A DNA stretch of 64,000 nucleotides, taken from Neobacillus nitrireducens (GTDB lineage Bacteria > Bacillota > Bacilli > Bacillales > Cytobacillaceae). The stretch's first letter is position 1; every line of letters begins with the position of its first letter. The position numbers and the translations under genes were made by a program. Location: contig NZ_CP133262.1 in the NCBI RefSeq assembly GCF_030915405.1, positions 3,674,501-3,738,500 of the forward strand, written 5' to 3'. Under the pieces are notes generated by a model. The model ran no database searches. It saw only the letters and a list, made by a program, of their open reading frames with translations, and was not told the origin of the DNA. Below, one piece after another: positions 18,219-27,689 of this stretch.

Positions 18219-18364
18219 AAAGATATTCGTAGAACGCAAGGGGATGTTGCTTTGTTTCGTGTTAAATTTGTATATTTTCTGACATCTTGCCTCGAATACT
18301 CTTTTTTCATAGGATTGCCCCAGGTTATAAACCGAGTGGTAGTAAAGACAATGTGGCTTTTGCC
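18219..18364 (-). ncRNA. Possible structured leader RNA before the DUF5317/HD-GYP genes
   Basis: The 270-nt gap before the DUF5317 gene holds several complementary segments on the minus strand. GGC-AAAA-GCC lies at 18355-18364 and GGTT-TAT-AACC at 18323-18333. A long outer pairing joins 18293-18304 with 18219-18229, enclosing an inner helix (GCAAG and ATGT at 18281-18290 with ACAT and CTTGC at 18236-18247). I do not recognise it as a known riboswitch class. It may be a regulatory leader or chance pairing. Confidence 0.3.
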
Positions 18365-18373
18365 TAATCTCTC

Positions 18374-18398
18374 AAAACCCCTAGCTTTAGCTATGGGG
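18374..18398 (-). terminator. Hairpin after the 2-TM protein gene
   Basis: On the minus strand CCCC/GGGG plus TAGCT/AGCTA arms (with one bulge) form a compact hairpin followed by UUUU. It lies directly downstream of the gene ending at 18403. Confidence 0.55.
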
Positions 18399-18402
18399 AT
18401 AC

Positions 18403-18831
18403 TCATAAAAGTTCTCTTTTAATAATATCATCGAATTTTTTTTGAATTTGGTTGACTTTGTTAAGGTCCAGATGGTCTTCATCCATTTCTTCCATTTGCC
18501 ACAAATTAATATCATGCTTTAATTCTGTAAGTCGATGGAGTGTAATCGTCTGTTGTTTGATTAATTTCGAATCGGCAATAATCCCCTCGTAGGCAATCAA
18601 GGCAGGAATTAGCGCACTACATAATGCGATTAATATATTGGTCATTTGTTCAGTCAGCCCGATGTAGGTAAGATTGGTACTGGATAAGAACGTGATGAAA
18701 AATGAAAAGATTATTGTTAGAACCTTAAGTTTCATAGCCTTCCTCTTAATTTTCCTTATATTATTAATGGAACAAATTATTTTCTCCTCAATATCCCCTC
18801 TAACATCATCAAGGTGTTCAGAATTCTTCAC
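18403..18831 (-). CDS. Small two-helix membrane protein, unknown function
   Basis: A 142-aa protein with a charged N-terminus (residues 1-35), two hydrophobic segments (about 37-53 and 62-83) joined by a short loop, and a charged helical C-terminus with heptad-like spacing. The layout resembles two-TM SLATT/DUF4231-type proteins, but no decisive motif is present. GTG start with GGAGGGG 5 nt upstream. A hairpin follows, so it seems to be a unit separate from the DUF5317 gene. Confidence 0.55.
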   Translation of the reverse strand: MKNSEHLDDVRGDIEEKIICSINNIRKIKRKAMKLKVLTIIFSFFITFLSSTNLTYIGLTEQMTNILIALCSALIPALIAYEGIIADSKLIKQQTITLHRLTELKHDINLWQMEEMDEDHLDLNKVNQIQKKFDDIIKRELL

Positions 18832-18928
18832 ATCATCCCCTCCATAACTTGTCTTATTATAATAAGATATGTCGGATGAATTAAAAGAGTGAGGTTTAAA
18901 TTAGCCTTTTGTTGTGTTGAGGTTCTAT

Positions 18929-19030
18929 GTGACCGTGCAGGAAGAAAAAGGAGAGTACGGTAACTTAAAGGGGTTTTAAGTGACCGAGCAGCAGGAAAAG
19001 AGTGGTCGATGGTAACATAAAGAGGTTCCT
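18929..19030. repeat. Imperfect tandem pair of about 51 bp, near-palindromic arms
   Basis: Two units begin gtgaccg at 18929 and 18980 and each ends near ggtaac (18959, 19011). The ends gtgaccg and cggtaac are nearly inverse to each other. The end sequence cggtaacttaa plus a G-run recurs inverted at 15361-15380. No gene is evident in 18832-19206. Confidence 0.4.
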
Positions 19031-19206
19031 CTCAAAAAGGTCCTATTTTTCGTCCATCTTTCAACAAGAAATTTAACAAATGAGAGGGATGAAGTCTTAT
19101 TTATCATGGGCTGGAGTTACTTTTAATCAAACGTTTGGTTGAAAAGGAATCCTGTAGGAAATCGACGAGATTTGTCAATTTCCCACCACATCGTTTAGGT
19201 AAAAAC

Positions 19207-19243
19207 GTAAAAAACAATCAGTTCGCGCTAGGAACTGATTGTT
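19207..19243 (-). terminator. Terminator of the LysM-GH18 gene
   Basis: A perfect 12-bp stem (19213-19224 with 19232-19243) is followed on the minus strand by a U-rich tail. Confidence 0.85.
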
Positions 19244-19251
19244 CATAAACC

Positions 19252-20658
19252 TCATTTTTTTATATTAAAATTGGCAGCCAGTAACGACCAGTTTGATGGG
19301 TACGGATAGCCTAATGCCCAGTAACTGATGCCACGGAGATTAAATTCCTTGGCCAGATCGAACTTTGCTTGAGCGCTTCTTGCATCTTCGAACCATACTT
19401 CATGTCCACGGCCTTTTTCATCGACGTAGCGGAAAAATGGCGATTGGGTGGTTTCATCGTATTGAATCGCTGCACCGTATTTTATCGCACGTGCAACCGC
19501 TTCTTGGGTACTAAATGTTTCCGCCTCTTGTCCTTTGACATGAGGAAGGAGCCAATCACGGGCATAAATTTGAAACCCTAAGAATATTTTTTCTGCCGGC
19601 ATTACGGTCCGTGCATATTCCACGACCCTCCTCATTTGATTGAGAGGAGAAATTGCCTGTGGTGGACCGAGCCGGTATCCCCATTCATACGTCATTAGGA
19701 CGACAAAATCGACAATTCGACCATGTGCTTCATAATCATGTGCCTCATATAAGAGCCCTGCTTGGGTAGCACTTTGCTTGGGAGCAAGGGCCGTTGAAAC
19801 AAAATATCCTTTTGGGTGAAGGCGGTCGACGGTTAGTTGGAGGAAGAGATTGTAATTTTCGCGATCAGCTGGTAAGACATTTTCAAAATCAATGTTTACG
19901 CCCTTATACCCTTTTTCATCCATAATCCGAAGCATATTTGAAAGTACCTTTTCACGTAAATCGGGACTCGACAATAGGGTATGAGCAACATTTGAGCCGG
20001 CCGCTGATGAGGTAAAGTTCGTAACCGACATCATCGGGATCACATTATTTGTTTTTGCCGATTGAATGGTTAACTCATCTTTGGCGGGATTAAGATCGCC
20101 ATTTTCATTGATTAGGTAAGCAAAGGGACTAATATAGGTGAGCAAATGGTTAAGTTCCTTAACCGTATCAGCCGCAGCTTGATCCGGTTGATAGGTATAG
20201 GCATTAACTTCAATGCTAGGTTTCTTGATCGGTATCGTTAGCCGTGTACCTGAATAAATGAGGTTTGGATTTTGAATTTGATTTTCGTCGATAATTGCTT
20301 GGACGGTGACACCGTAACGGTTGGCAATTTTCGATAATGTTTCCCCGGCCACCGTCACGTGGACCCGCGCGGGGATGATTAGTTTTGAGCCTGGGTATAA
20401 AAGCGAAGGATTGGTCAGTTGATTTGCCTGAATAATCGAGTTTATCTCCACCCCGTATTGCTGTGAAATCGACCATAACGTTTCCCCGTACCTAACAATG
20501 TGTGTTGTCCCGGGCACCGGGATAACTAGTGATTGGCCAACTAACAACTGGTTTGGGTTCTGCAGCCCATTTGATTGAACAATTCCATTCATATTGACTT
20601 TGTACCGAGCAGCGATTTGCCAAAGCGTTTCACCGCTCCGGACAACATGAATCACCAT
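19252..20658 (-). CDS. LysM-repeat GH18 spore peptidoglycan hydrolase (SleL/YaaH-like)
   Basis: A 468-aa protein with three LysM modules (about residues 1-150; each has GETLWQIA-, GETLWSIS- or GETLSKIA-type starts and an IP end) and a C-terminal GH18 domain. The catalytic motif GVNIDFE places the acid at E259. This layout matches the YaaH/SleL and YdhD group, cortical-fragment N-acetylglucosaminidases active on spore cortex. YaaH/SleL-type proteins usually have two LysM modules, so three is an extension. ATG at 20658 is chosen because GGAGG lies 8 nt upstream; an in-frame ATG at 20673 lacks an RBS. No signal peptide, as expected for a protein loaded into the spore from the mother cell. Confidence 0.88.
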   Translation of the reverse strand: MVIHVVRSGETLWQIAARYKVNMNGIVQSNGLQNPNQLLVGQSLVIPVPGTTHIVRYGETLWSISQQYGVEINSIIQANQLTNPSLLYPGSKLIIPARVHVTVAGETLSKIANRYGVTVQAIIDENQIQNPNLIYSGTRLTIPIKKPSIEVNAYTYQPDQAAADTVKELNHLLTYISPFAYLINENGDLNPAKDELTIQSAKTNNVIPMMSVTNFTSSAAGSNVAHTLLSSPDLREKVLSNMLRIMDEKGYKGVNIDFENVLPADRENYNLFLQLTVDRLHPKGYFVSTALAPKQSATQAGLLYEAHDYEAHGRIVDFVVLMTYEWGYRLGPPQAISPLNQMRRVVEYARTVMPAEKIFLGFQIYARDWLLPHVKGQEAETFSTQEAVARAIKYGAAIQYDETTQSPFFRYVDEKGRGHEVWFEDARSAQAKFDLAKEFNLRGISYWALGYPYPSNWSLLAANFNIKK

Positions 20659-20868
20659 CTGCTTAACCTCCATTTTTTCTTCAATAATTTAACATATGTG
20701 GATTAGTTGGGTGAGGTTATTTGTCTATATAAATTTATCTCTCTGTCTTTTTGGAAAAAATACGGTAAATATAGGAAGTAATTTAAAGCAAAAAAAAGAA
20801 ACCCTTCATTGATCTAGGTTCTTTAAATTAAAAGGTATTGTCTGAATGATTAGTTTTTTGTAATAGTA

Positions 20869-20897
20869 TTGACAGTTTTCCAACATAATTATAAGAT
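20869..20897 (+). promoter_or_regulatory. Sigma-A promoter upstream of kbl-tdh
   Basis: TTGACA (20869-20874), 17-nt spacer, TAAGAT (20892-20897). The implied leader is about 260 nt. I found no recognisable riboswitch or T-box in 20905-21160, and 20659-20868 appears empty. Confidence 0.6.
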
Positions 20898-21167
20898 TAC
20901 ACTGAAATATATGAATCTATTCATCTTAAAATGGGTGAGGGGAGGATTAACTTAACTAGTTTATTATTACACTTCCTATTCCATAGTAACATCATGCGCT
21001 CAAAAGTAGGATTGAAAGAATTGCGGTAGTCATTTTCGAGATGAACGAAAATTTTTTTCCACTAACATGAAAACGGTTCCAAATTTTTCAATATTTAATT
21101 TATGTTCCAAACATCACGAGCTGGTTATGTGAAGAAGCTGAGGGGTAATTTTAAAGGAGGAATTGTT

Positions 21168-22358
21168 TTGGCAAAAAGGGTTTTAGCAGATTTTTTAACA
21201 CCCCAACTGAATGAGTTGCGGGAAAACGGCCTCTACAATGTCATTGATACTGTAGAAGGACCCAATGGACCTATCATTACCATCAATGGCAAATCATTAA
21301 TCAATATGTCATCCAATAACTATCTTGGCCTTGCCAATAATGAAAGAATGAAGCAAAAAGCGCATGAGGCAATCGAGGAATATGGTGTGGGGGCCGGGGC
21401 GGTCCGTACAATCAATGGTACATTGGCCATCCATAATGAATTGGAGAAAACAATTGCCAAGTTCAAGCATACTGAGGCTGCCATTGCTTTCCAATCCGGG
21501 TTCAATTGTAACATGGGTGCGATATCAGCCCTAATGACAAAGAAGGATGCCATTCTTTCAGATGAATTGAATCATGCATCGATTATTGATGGCTGCAGAT
21601 TGTCAGGAGCAAAAATTATCCGCGTCAAGCACCAAGACATGGACGATTTGCGTCGAGTAGCGAAAGAGACAATGGAGAGCGGTTTATACGAAAAAGTCAT
21701 GTACATCACAGACGGAGTTTTTTCAATGGATGGGGATGTAGCAAAGCTTCCGGAAATCGTCGAAATTGCTGATGAGTTTGGGTTAATCACGTATGTGGAT
21801 GATGCCCATGGTTCTGGTGTAATGGGTAACGGTGCTGGCACGGTTAAGCATTTTGGCCTTTCAGACCGAATTGACTTACAGATTGGGACACTATCAAAAG
21901 CGATTGGCGTCGTAGGCGGATATGTAGCAGGTACAGAACAGCTGATTGACTGGCTGAAAGTCCGTGCTCGTCCATTCCTGTTTTCAACCTCATTGACTCC
22001 TGGAGATGCGGCCGCATGTATGGAAGCGATCCATATCATGACCGAATCAACAGAAAAAGTTGAAAAGCTTTGGGAAAACGGAAGATATCTAAAAGAAGGC
22101 TTAAAGAAGCTTGGTTTCGAAATAGGTCATTCCGAAACACCAATTACCCCATGCATCATAGGAAAAGAAGATCTGACCCAATTATTTTCACGCAGGCTGA
22201 TGGAAGAAGGCGTTTATGCCAAATCAATCACTTTCCCAACTGTTCCTAGAGGTACAGGCAGGGTGAGAAATATGCCTACTGCTGCGCACACCAAGGAAAT
22301 GCTTGATGAGGTTCTAGCAGTCTATGAAAAAGTAGGTAAAGAATTGTCTATAATCTAA
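21168..22358 (+). CDS. kbl: Glycine C-acetyltransferase (2-amino-3-ketobutyrate CoA ligase)
   Basis: A 396-aa PLP-dependent alpha-oxoamine synthase family enzyme. It splits 2-amino-3-ketobutyrate with CoA into glycine and acetyl-CoA, the second step of threonine breakdown. Features: [22 protein letters not shown], the [11 protein letters not shown] cofactor segment, and the Schiff-base lysine K244 in TLSKAIG. The frame opens at 21102, but the TTG at 21168 is preferred because AAAGGAGG lies just upstream and the family's N-terminus begins there. tdh follows 80 nt later, consistent with one threonine-degradation operon. Confidence 0.9.
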   Translation: MAKRVLADFLTPQLNELRENGLYNVIDTVEGPNGPIITINGKSLINMSSNNYLGLANNERMKQKAHEAIEEYGVGAGAVRTINGTLAIHNELEKTIAKFKHTEAAIAFQSGFNCNMGAISALMTKKDAILSDELNHASIIDGCRLSGAKIIRVKHQDMDDLRRVAKETMESGLYEKVMYITDGVFSMDGDVAKLPEIVEIADEFGLITYVDDAHGSGVMGNGAGTVKHFGLSDRIDLQIGTLSKAIGVVGGYVAGTEQLIDWLKVRARPFLFSTSLTPGDAAACMEAIHIMTESTEKVEKLWENGRYLKEGLKKLGFEIGHSETPITPCIIGKEDLTQLFSRRLMEEGVYAKSITFPTVPRGTGRVRNMPTAAHTKEMLDEVLAVYEKVGKELSII

Positions 22359-22438
22359 TTTACAATTTCACCAAGAATAAAATCATTATTGCTTCAATTG
22401 AATAATAGAAAAAGATATTTCAGGAGGTCCGGTTTCAT

Positions 22439-23419
22439 ATGAAAAAAATTCTTATTACTGGCTGTCTTGGCCAAATCGGTTCTGAATTGACACACCGTCT
22501 CAGAGTTATGTACGGAACAGAAAACGTTATTGCAACGGATATTCGCCATATTGAAGGCAATCCAGTCATTGAAGCTGGCATATTTGAAATCCTTGATGTA
22601 ATGGATTACGAAGCAATGCTTGGCATTTGCAAAAAATATGAGGTTGACACTCTCATGCATCTTGCAGCCCTTTTGTCGGCAGTAGGAGAAGCAAAGCCAA
22701 AATTCGCATGGGACCTGAATATGGGTGGCCTGATGAATGCCCTTGAAGTTTCCCGTGAGTTAAACTTGAAACTCTTTATACCAAGCTCTATCGCTGCGTT
22801 CGGACCAGGAACACCAGCAGATATGACACCGCAAGATACAGTACAAAGGCCAAGTACAATGTATGGCGTCACCAAGGTATCCGGAGAATTGCTTTGCGAC
22901 TACTACTTTACCAAATACGGCGTAGATGTACGCGGAGTAAGGTTCCCTGGACTGATTTCATACAAGACTCTTCCAGGCGGCGGAACAACTGACTACGCAG
23001 TAGATATTTACTATGAAGCTCTTAAGAACAAGAAATATACATCTTTCATTGGTAAAGGAACCTATATGGATATGATGTATATGCCGGATGCGATTGATGC
23101 AATCATTCAATTGATGGAGGCTGATCCATCAAGATTGAAGCACCGCAACGCATTTAACATTACTGCCATGAGCTTTGAACCGGAACAAATTGCAGCATCC
23201 ATTAGGAGATTCATTCCTGAATTCGAAATCTCATACAGTGTTGACCCTGTACGCCAAGGCATCGCAAACTCTTGGCCAAACAGCATAGATGCAGCTGCAG
23301 CACGCGAGGAATGGGATTTCAATCCTCAATATGACTTAGATCGTATGACAAAGGATATGCTGGAAAACTTATCAGAGAAATTAGGCATTCCCTTTAAGGA
23401 GCTTGCATTCGCCTATTAA
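22439..23419 (+). CDS. tdh: L-threonine 3-dehydrogenase, short-chain type
   Basis: A 326-aa NAD-dependent extended short-chain dehydrogenase that oxidises L-threonine to 2-amino-3-ketobutyrate, the substrate of Kbl. The N-terminal GxxGxxG (G8 to G14, GCLGQIG) binds NAD, and the catalytic pair is Y142 and K146 (YGVTK). The SIAAFGP and PGLISY segments match UDP-galactose epimerase-like threonine dehydrogenases rather than the zinc-containing Tdh of E. coli and B. subtilis. The upstream RBS is CAGGAGG. Confidence 0.88.
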   Translation: MKKILITGCLGQIGSELTHRLRVMYGTENVIATDIRHIEGNPVIEAGIFEILDVMDYEAMLGICKKYEVDTLMHLAALLSAVGEAKPKFAWDLNMGGLMNALEVSRELNLKLFIPSSIAAFGPGTPADMTPQDTVQRPSTMYGVTKVSGELLCDYYFTKYGVDVRGVRFPGLISYKTLPGGGTTDYAVDIYYEALKNKKYTSFIGKGTYMDMMYMPDAIDAIIQLMEADPSRLKHRNAFNITAMSFEPEQIAASIRRFIPEFEISYSVDPVRQGIANSWPNSIDAAAAREEWDFNPQYDLDRMTKDMLENLSEKLGIPFKELAFAY

Positions 23420-23627
23420 TCACTGTGAACTGATTAAAGGGATAAGCTTCCGTCTATAAAACTATTATAATCTATCCTTTCGGAAAAGACAAATGTATTT
23501 TTCGGGTGGACTGATTTGCAATATTATGTTATTGTAAGATAGCATTACGCAACAAAGTTTTGAACTAAGTGATTATTTGCATTTTGCTTTCAATTTGACA
23601 ATAAACAGTACAGAGGGGGAAATATTG

Positions 23628-25025
23628 ATGGCAAACAAGGAATTGAGCAGGGGTTTAAGTTCACGTCATATTCAGATGATTGCTTTGGGCGGAACGATTG
23701 GTGTAGGTCTATTTATGGGATCTTCCAGCACGATAGGCTGGACAGGTCCATCCGTAATGCTTGCTTATGGAATTACAGGTATTTTTCTATATTTAATTAT
23801 GCGCGCTATGGGCGAAATGCTTTATTTGGAACCAAGTACAGGTTCGTTCGCAACATTCGGTTATAAGTATATCCATCCACTAGCAGGATATATGACGGCA
23901 TGGAGCAACTGGTTCCAGTGGGTAGTTGTCGGTATGTCAGAGGTTATCGCAATCGGCACATATATGCATTATTGGTTTCCAGATCTTCCTGCGTGGATTC
24001 CTGGCCTTATTGCAATGGTCATTCTTGGGGCAGCGAACTTTATTTCTGTAAAATCATTTGGTGAATTCGAATTTTGGTTTGCTTTAATTAAAGTAGTTAC
24101 AATTGTATTGATGATTATTGCAGGTTTCGGCCTGATTTTCTTCGGATTTGGTAATGGCGGAGACGCGATCGGCATTTCAAACTTATGGAAAAATGGCGGC
24201 TTCTTTACTGGCGGAGTGAAAGGATTCCTTTTTGCCCTAGCACTTGTTGTTGGTGCTTATCAAGGTGTAGAGCTTATCGGTATTACAGCTGGTGAAGCGA
24301 AGGATCCACAGAAAACAATTAGAAACGCGATTCAAAGTACCATTTGGCGTATCCTCGTTTTCTATATTGGCGCCATCTTTGTTATTGTTACTGTTTATCC
24401 TTGGGATCAATTGCATGCGATTGGAAGCCCATTCGTAGCAACTTTTGCAAAAATCGGTATTACAGCTGCAGCTGGAATCATTAACTTTGTTGTTATCACG
24501 GCAGCGTTATCTGGCTGTAACAGCGGTATCTACAGCGCAGGGCGTATGCTTTATACGCTTGGAATCAATGGGCAAGCTCCAAAAGTGTTTGCGAAGGTTT
24601 CAAGTAACGGGGTACCTTTATTCGGTACAATTGGAGTATTAATCGGCCTTGGCTTTGGAGTTATTTTAAGTTATATTGCACCAGAAAAACTGTTTGTGTA
24701 CGTCTATGCTGCAAGTGTTCTTCCTGGGATGGTTCCTTGGTTTGTTATCTTGATTAGCCAACCAAAGTTCAGGAAAGTTCATGCGGCAAAAATGGCGAGC
24801 CACCCGTTCAAAATGCCATTTGCACCAGTTACGAACTACGTGACAATTGCCTATCTTGTAGCTGTGCTTGTCGGTATGTGGGTCAACGAAGACACTCGTG
24901 TTTCACTGATTGCTGGTATTGTGTTCCTAGCTCTTGTGACCATTAGCTTTTATGCTTTCGGAATTAATAAGCGTGTACCTGCCAATCTTCAAGCAGAGGA
25001 TATGACAGAACGGAAAGCGATTTAA
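23628..25025 (+). CDS. Amino acid permease, APC superfamily (AAT family)
   Basis: A 465-aa transporter with about 12 membrane helices. The N-terminus [24 protein letters not shown] is the substrate-binding signature of the amino acid transporter (AAT) family, which imports neutral or aromatic amino acids with protons. ATG at 23628 is chosen because GAGGGGG lies just before it, although the frame is open from 23577. Next to kbl-tdh, so threonine is a plausible substrate, but this is inference from position only. A strong terminator follows. Confidence 0.85.
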   Translation: MANKELSRGLSSRHIQMIALGGTIGVGLFMGSSSTIGWTGPSVMLAYGITGIFLYLIMRAMGEMLYLEPSTGSFATFGYKYIHPLAGYMTAWSNWFQWVVVGMSEVIAIGTYMHYWFPDLPAWIPGLIAMVILGAANFISVKSFGEFEFWFALIKVVTIVLMIIAGFGLIFFGFGNGGDAIGISNLWKNGGFFTGGVKGFLFALALVVGAYQGVELIGITAGEAKDPQKTIRNAIQSTIWRILVFYIGAIFVIVTVYPWDQLHAIGSPFVATFAKIGITAAAGIINFVVITAALSGCNSGIYSAGRMLYTLGINGQAPKVFAKVSSNGVPLFGTIGVLIGLGFGVILSYIAPEKLFVYVYAASVLPGMVPWFVILISQPKFRKVHAAKMASHPFKMPFAPVTNYVTIAYLVAVLVGMWVNEDTRVSLIAGIVFLALVTISFYAFGINKRVPANLQAEDMTERKAI

Positions 25026-25037
25026 ACTTCATATAAG

Positions 25038-25071
25038 AAAAGGGACAATTTTCAAAAATTGTCCCTTTTTT
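25038..25071 (+). terminator. Terminator of the permease gene
   Basis: A long hairpin with arms close to AAAAGGGACAATT and its complement, a 3-4 nt loop and a T6 tail. Confidence 0.88.
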
Positions 25072-25080
25072 CATTGTCTT

Positions 25081-25120
25081 CAGGCCATAGGCGCTGAACG
25101 GGCGCTTGCGCCTTTTGTTC
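25081..25120. repeat. Truncated copy of the roughly 145-bp interspersed repeat
   Basis: These 40 bp match the right end of the element at 39597-39738 (aggccata, then gcgctgaacgggcgcttg, then cgccttttgttc), with only a small deletion. The left part is absent. Confidence 0.65.
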
Positions 25121-25144
25121 TGGTGGCTGCCACGTAACATTCAC

Positions 25145-26767
25145 CTATATTCTCCGTTTTTCATGCATGTACTTCATCCATTTTTTCAGCCGATAACAAC
25201 AAATAAAATATCCAACACAGCCGGCAGCAGCTACTCCAGCTGATATCTCCCAGATAAGATCGTGTGCGGAATAGATCCCAGCTGCTATTCCGATAAATCC
25301 AAACAGGGTCAATTGAAATAACTGCTTTTTCGTATTTTCATACATAGTAAAATGGAATTGCCGTCTTTGTTCGACTTCCTTTAATTGTTCCATTTTTTGC
25401 GGTGCATTTAGAAATTCGTTTACTGAATGGAAGATTTTAAAGACAGGCTGTGATTGAAGCCACTGCCAGACAAATAACCATTTATTATTCCCTTGTGTAT
25501 TTAACCACTCCATAAACACTGGTTTCCCTAATTCCAGCAGTTCCGCTTCCGGTGCCAAATTGCGGATAATCCCTTCAATGGTTACAACCGACCGTCCTAA
25601 AAAGACAAAACGGGTCGGAATTTGAATGGGCAGAGATTGAATCAAATCGTTAATTTCCAACTTTAATGCCAGAAGGTCCATTTCTTTTAGATGAGCAGGC
25701 TGGAAGGTGATGAATTCTGCTAAGATCCGTTCGATCGTTCTAGATTCAGCCTCAGGGAGTAATACTCCTAATTGAAATAAGCATTCCACAGCCTTCGGAT
25801 AATTTTTTGCAAGAAAGCTTTCGATTAAGCCTTGAAAATATCCTGCATCCTTTTTAGAAAGCTCTCCTACCATTCCGAAGTCTAGTAAAATAATTTTCCC
25901 TTCCTTCGATACAAGGACGTTTCCTGGATGGGGGTCTGCATGGAATGTACCAGGTTCCATCCATTGGGGCAGAAATACTTTCAGCAGTCTTTGCGCTAAT
26001 TCCTGTCGACTCACCGGTAATTGGTTGATGGCCTCGTTATTGGTCAGACGTAATCCCTCAACCCACTCCATTACTAGTACGTTTGAGGTACTAAGTTCAG
26101 CATACACCGCAGGAATTTGGACGATATCCATCTCCTTAAAGCGCTCTTTAAACGTAAGAATGGTGTTTAGTTCCTTTGAATAATCCAGTTCTCGTTCAAT
26201 CACTTGTTTTACCTCTTTAAAGAGGACCTTAAAATTCATTAATCCTTTCGGAAGGGGAACTAGGTGATCAACCAGCCAAAAAACGATACTTAAAATCCGG
26301 AAATCAGTATGGACAATCGAATCAATATTTGGACGCTTTACCTTAATCGCAACCTTTGTTCCGTCTTGGAGCACGCCTTTATAGACCTCACCAATGGAGG
26401 CAGAAGCAATGGCCGTTTTTTCAATCGATTGGAAATGCTGGTGAAGTGAGTTTCCCCATTCCTTTTCTAAAATTTTCTCAATCTCTCTCCACTGGGAAGG
26501 GGGAACCTTATCCGTTAAATCTTCTATTTGACTGATAAAGGAAGGAGGAAGCAAATCGGCACGCGTGCTTAGGATTTGTCCAAGCTTGATGAGCAAGCCT
26601 TCTAATTCGAACAGGGTTTGCCTGAACCGTGCTCCGAAACTTCCCCAAAGTTTATCCCACTCGGCTTGCGGTTTCCTAAGGATTTTATACCAATAAATTT
26701 GAAAGAAGATCCCAAAGACCAAAGAAAGGACCTTCGACATCCGGAGTAGCTTATTTTTGGTCATCAT
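25145..26767 (-). CDS. ABC1/UbiB (AarF) family atypical kinase
   Basis: A 540-aa protein with the UbiB-family signatures: KLGQILSTRADLLPP near residues 62-76, ASASIGEVYKG (alanine-rich nucleotide loop), an AIKVKRPN lysine, HADPHPGN (catalytic loop) and DFGMVG (metal-binding). Two hydrophobic helices near the C-terminus would anchor it in the membrane. UbiB-like ATPases support isoprenoid quinone or lipid metabolism. The Bacillus substrate is not known. ATG (26767 or 26764) follows a GAGAGGG RBS. Confidence 0.85.
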   Translation of the reverse strand: MMTKNKLLRMSKVLSLVFGIFFQIYWYKILRKPQAEWDKLWGSFGARFRQTLFELEGLLIKLGQILSTRADLLPPSFISQIEDLTDKVPPSQWREIEKILEKEWGNSLHQHFQSIEKTAIASASIGEVYKGVLQDGTKVAIKVKRPNIDSIVHTDFRILSIVFWLVDHLVPLPKGLMNFKVLFKEVKQVIERELDYSKELNTILTFKERFKEMDIVQIPAVYAELSTSNVLVMEWVEGLRLTNNEAINQLPVSRQELAQRLLKVFLPQWMEPGTFHADPHPGNVLVSKEGKIILLDFGMVGELSKKDAGYFQGLIESFLAKNYPKAVECLFQLGVLLPEAESRTIERILAEFITFQPAHLKEMDLLALKLEINDLIQSLPIQIPTRFVFLGRSVVTIEGIIRNLAPEAELLELGKPVFMEWLNTQGNNKWLFVWQWLQSQPVFKIFHSVNEFLNAPQKMEQLKEVEQRRQFHFTMYENTKKQLFQLTLFGFIGIAAGIYSAHDLIWEISAGVAAAGCVGYFICCYRLKKWMKYMHEKRRI

Positions 26768-26930
26768 CCAATCCCTCTCATTTCCTATGCCTCACTGTTT
26801 TTCACTATGAAATTAACTCAATCCTTTCGAGTATATGTATCTATTTATATATACATATTTTACCACTTAAAATACGGTGTTTCAGTACTTATTTGTAATT
26901 ATTAGTGGTGTTGTACCTGGAATGATAAGA

Positions 26931-26954
26931 AGCCGGTATCCAAAGGATCCGGCT
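26931..26954 (-). terminator. Possible terminator of the Spo0E-like gene
   Basis: AGCCGG-T-ATCC pairs with GGATCCGGCT around AAA. The U-tract on the minus strand is poor, so this is only a likely hairpin. Confidence 0.45.
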
Positions 26955-26969
26955 GAGTCATCTAAACTA

Positions 26970-27194
26970 TTAGTTTATTTGCATTTCGTATATTTTTTCG
27001 TTATTGATTATACTTCCGGCTTTTTCTTCGAAATATTTATTCATCAGTAAATTTAGTCTAATGGAAAGCGTAATGTATTCGGAGCTATTTGGACCTGTTT
27101 GATTATAAATCCCGCTTAGTTTCGCTTTAAGATTCACTATTTCCATTAAAAGTTCCATGTTTTCTGTATCTAAAAATTCAATTGCCTTCATCAT
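26970..27194 (-). CDS. Spo0E-like protein with degenerate SQELD motif
   Basis: A 74-aa predicted two-helix protein: helix 1 NMELLMEIVNLKAKLSGIY, a turn with GPNSSEY, helix 2 ITLSIRLNLLMNKYF. Length and helix-turn-helix layout match Spo0E-family aspartyl-phosphate phosphatases that act on Spo0A~P. The usual SQELD reads SIRLN here, so catalytic competence is doubtful. ATG at 27194 (or 27191) follows CGAGGTG; the longer ORF start at 27227 has no RBS. Confidence 0.6.
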   Translation of the reverse strand: MMKAIEFLDTENMELLMEIVNLKAKLSGIYNQTGPNSSEYITLSIRLNLLMNKYFEEKAGSIINNEKIYEMQIN

Positions 27195-27689
27195 ACACCT
27201 CGAAAAGTTAAATTTTTTAAAAACCATTGGTATGGAAGGTATGATGACTTAATCTATTTATTTATCGTCTTCTAATGATAATACAATTCCATAGCCATTC
27301 TGATAGTAACATAGACGATTTTCAATGTGAACAAAGAATTTAAAAGTAAAAATATTAGAAAAAAGGTAAATAATATTGGTATATCAAGTGTTCTACTAAG
27401 GTATTTTCTAACTGGTTGAGAACAAACGAATAATTAATTTCGATTCAGTAAACAAGTTATATTGTGATAACTTCAAAAATAAAAATAAAAATATTTAAAA
27501 TTTTTAAAATTAAGGGGGTTAGTAGAAAAAGCAGGAATTTTGTCAAAAATTGTGTTTTTTTATTGGGAGGAGATGGTACAATAAGATGATGAATTTTGAG
27601 TATTTTTTATGGTTGCTTAGTTTAAATACCTTTAGTACCTAAGAAAAGATACATAGATTTCCTGGAATACATTTAAAGGGGATAAATAA
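27195..27689. other. AT-rich intergenic region without a clear gene
   Basis: About 495 nt of very AT-rich sequence between divergent genes. A TACAAT hexamer near 27576 could be a -10 element for the downstream gene, without a good -35. Nothing else was recognised. Confidence 0.4.

Noticed and set aside
18131-18406. N-terminal extension of the DUF5317 gene
   Set aside because: Contains a hairpin and low-quality sequence; the ATG at 18130 has an RBS and matches the family start.
21570-22040. Long leftward ORF inside kbl
   Set aside because: Antisense shadow; no RBS and no family match.
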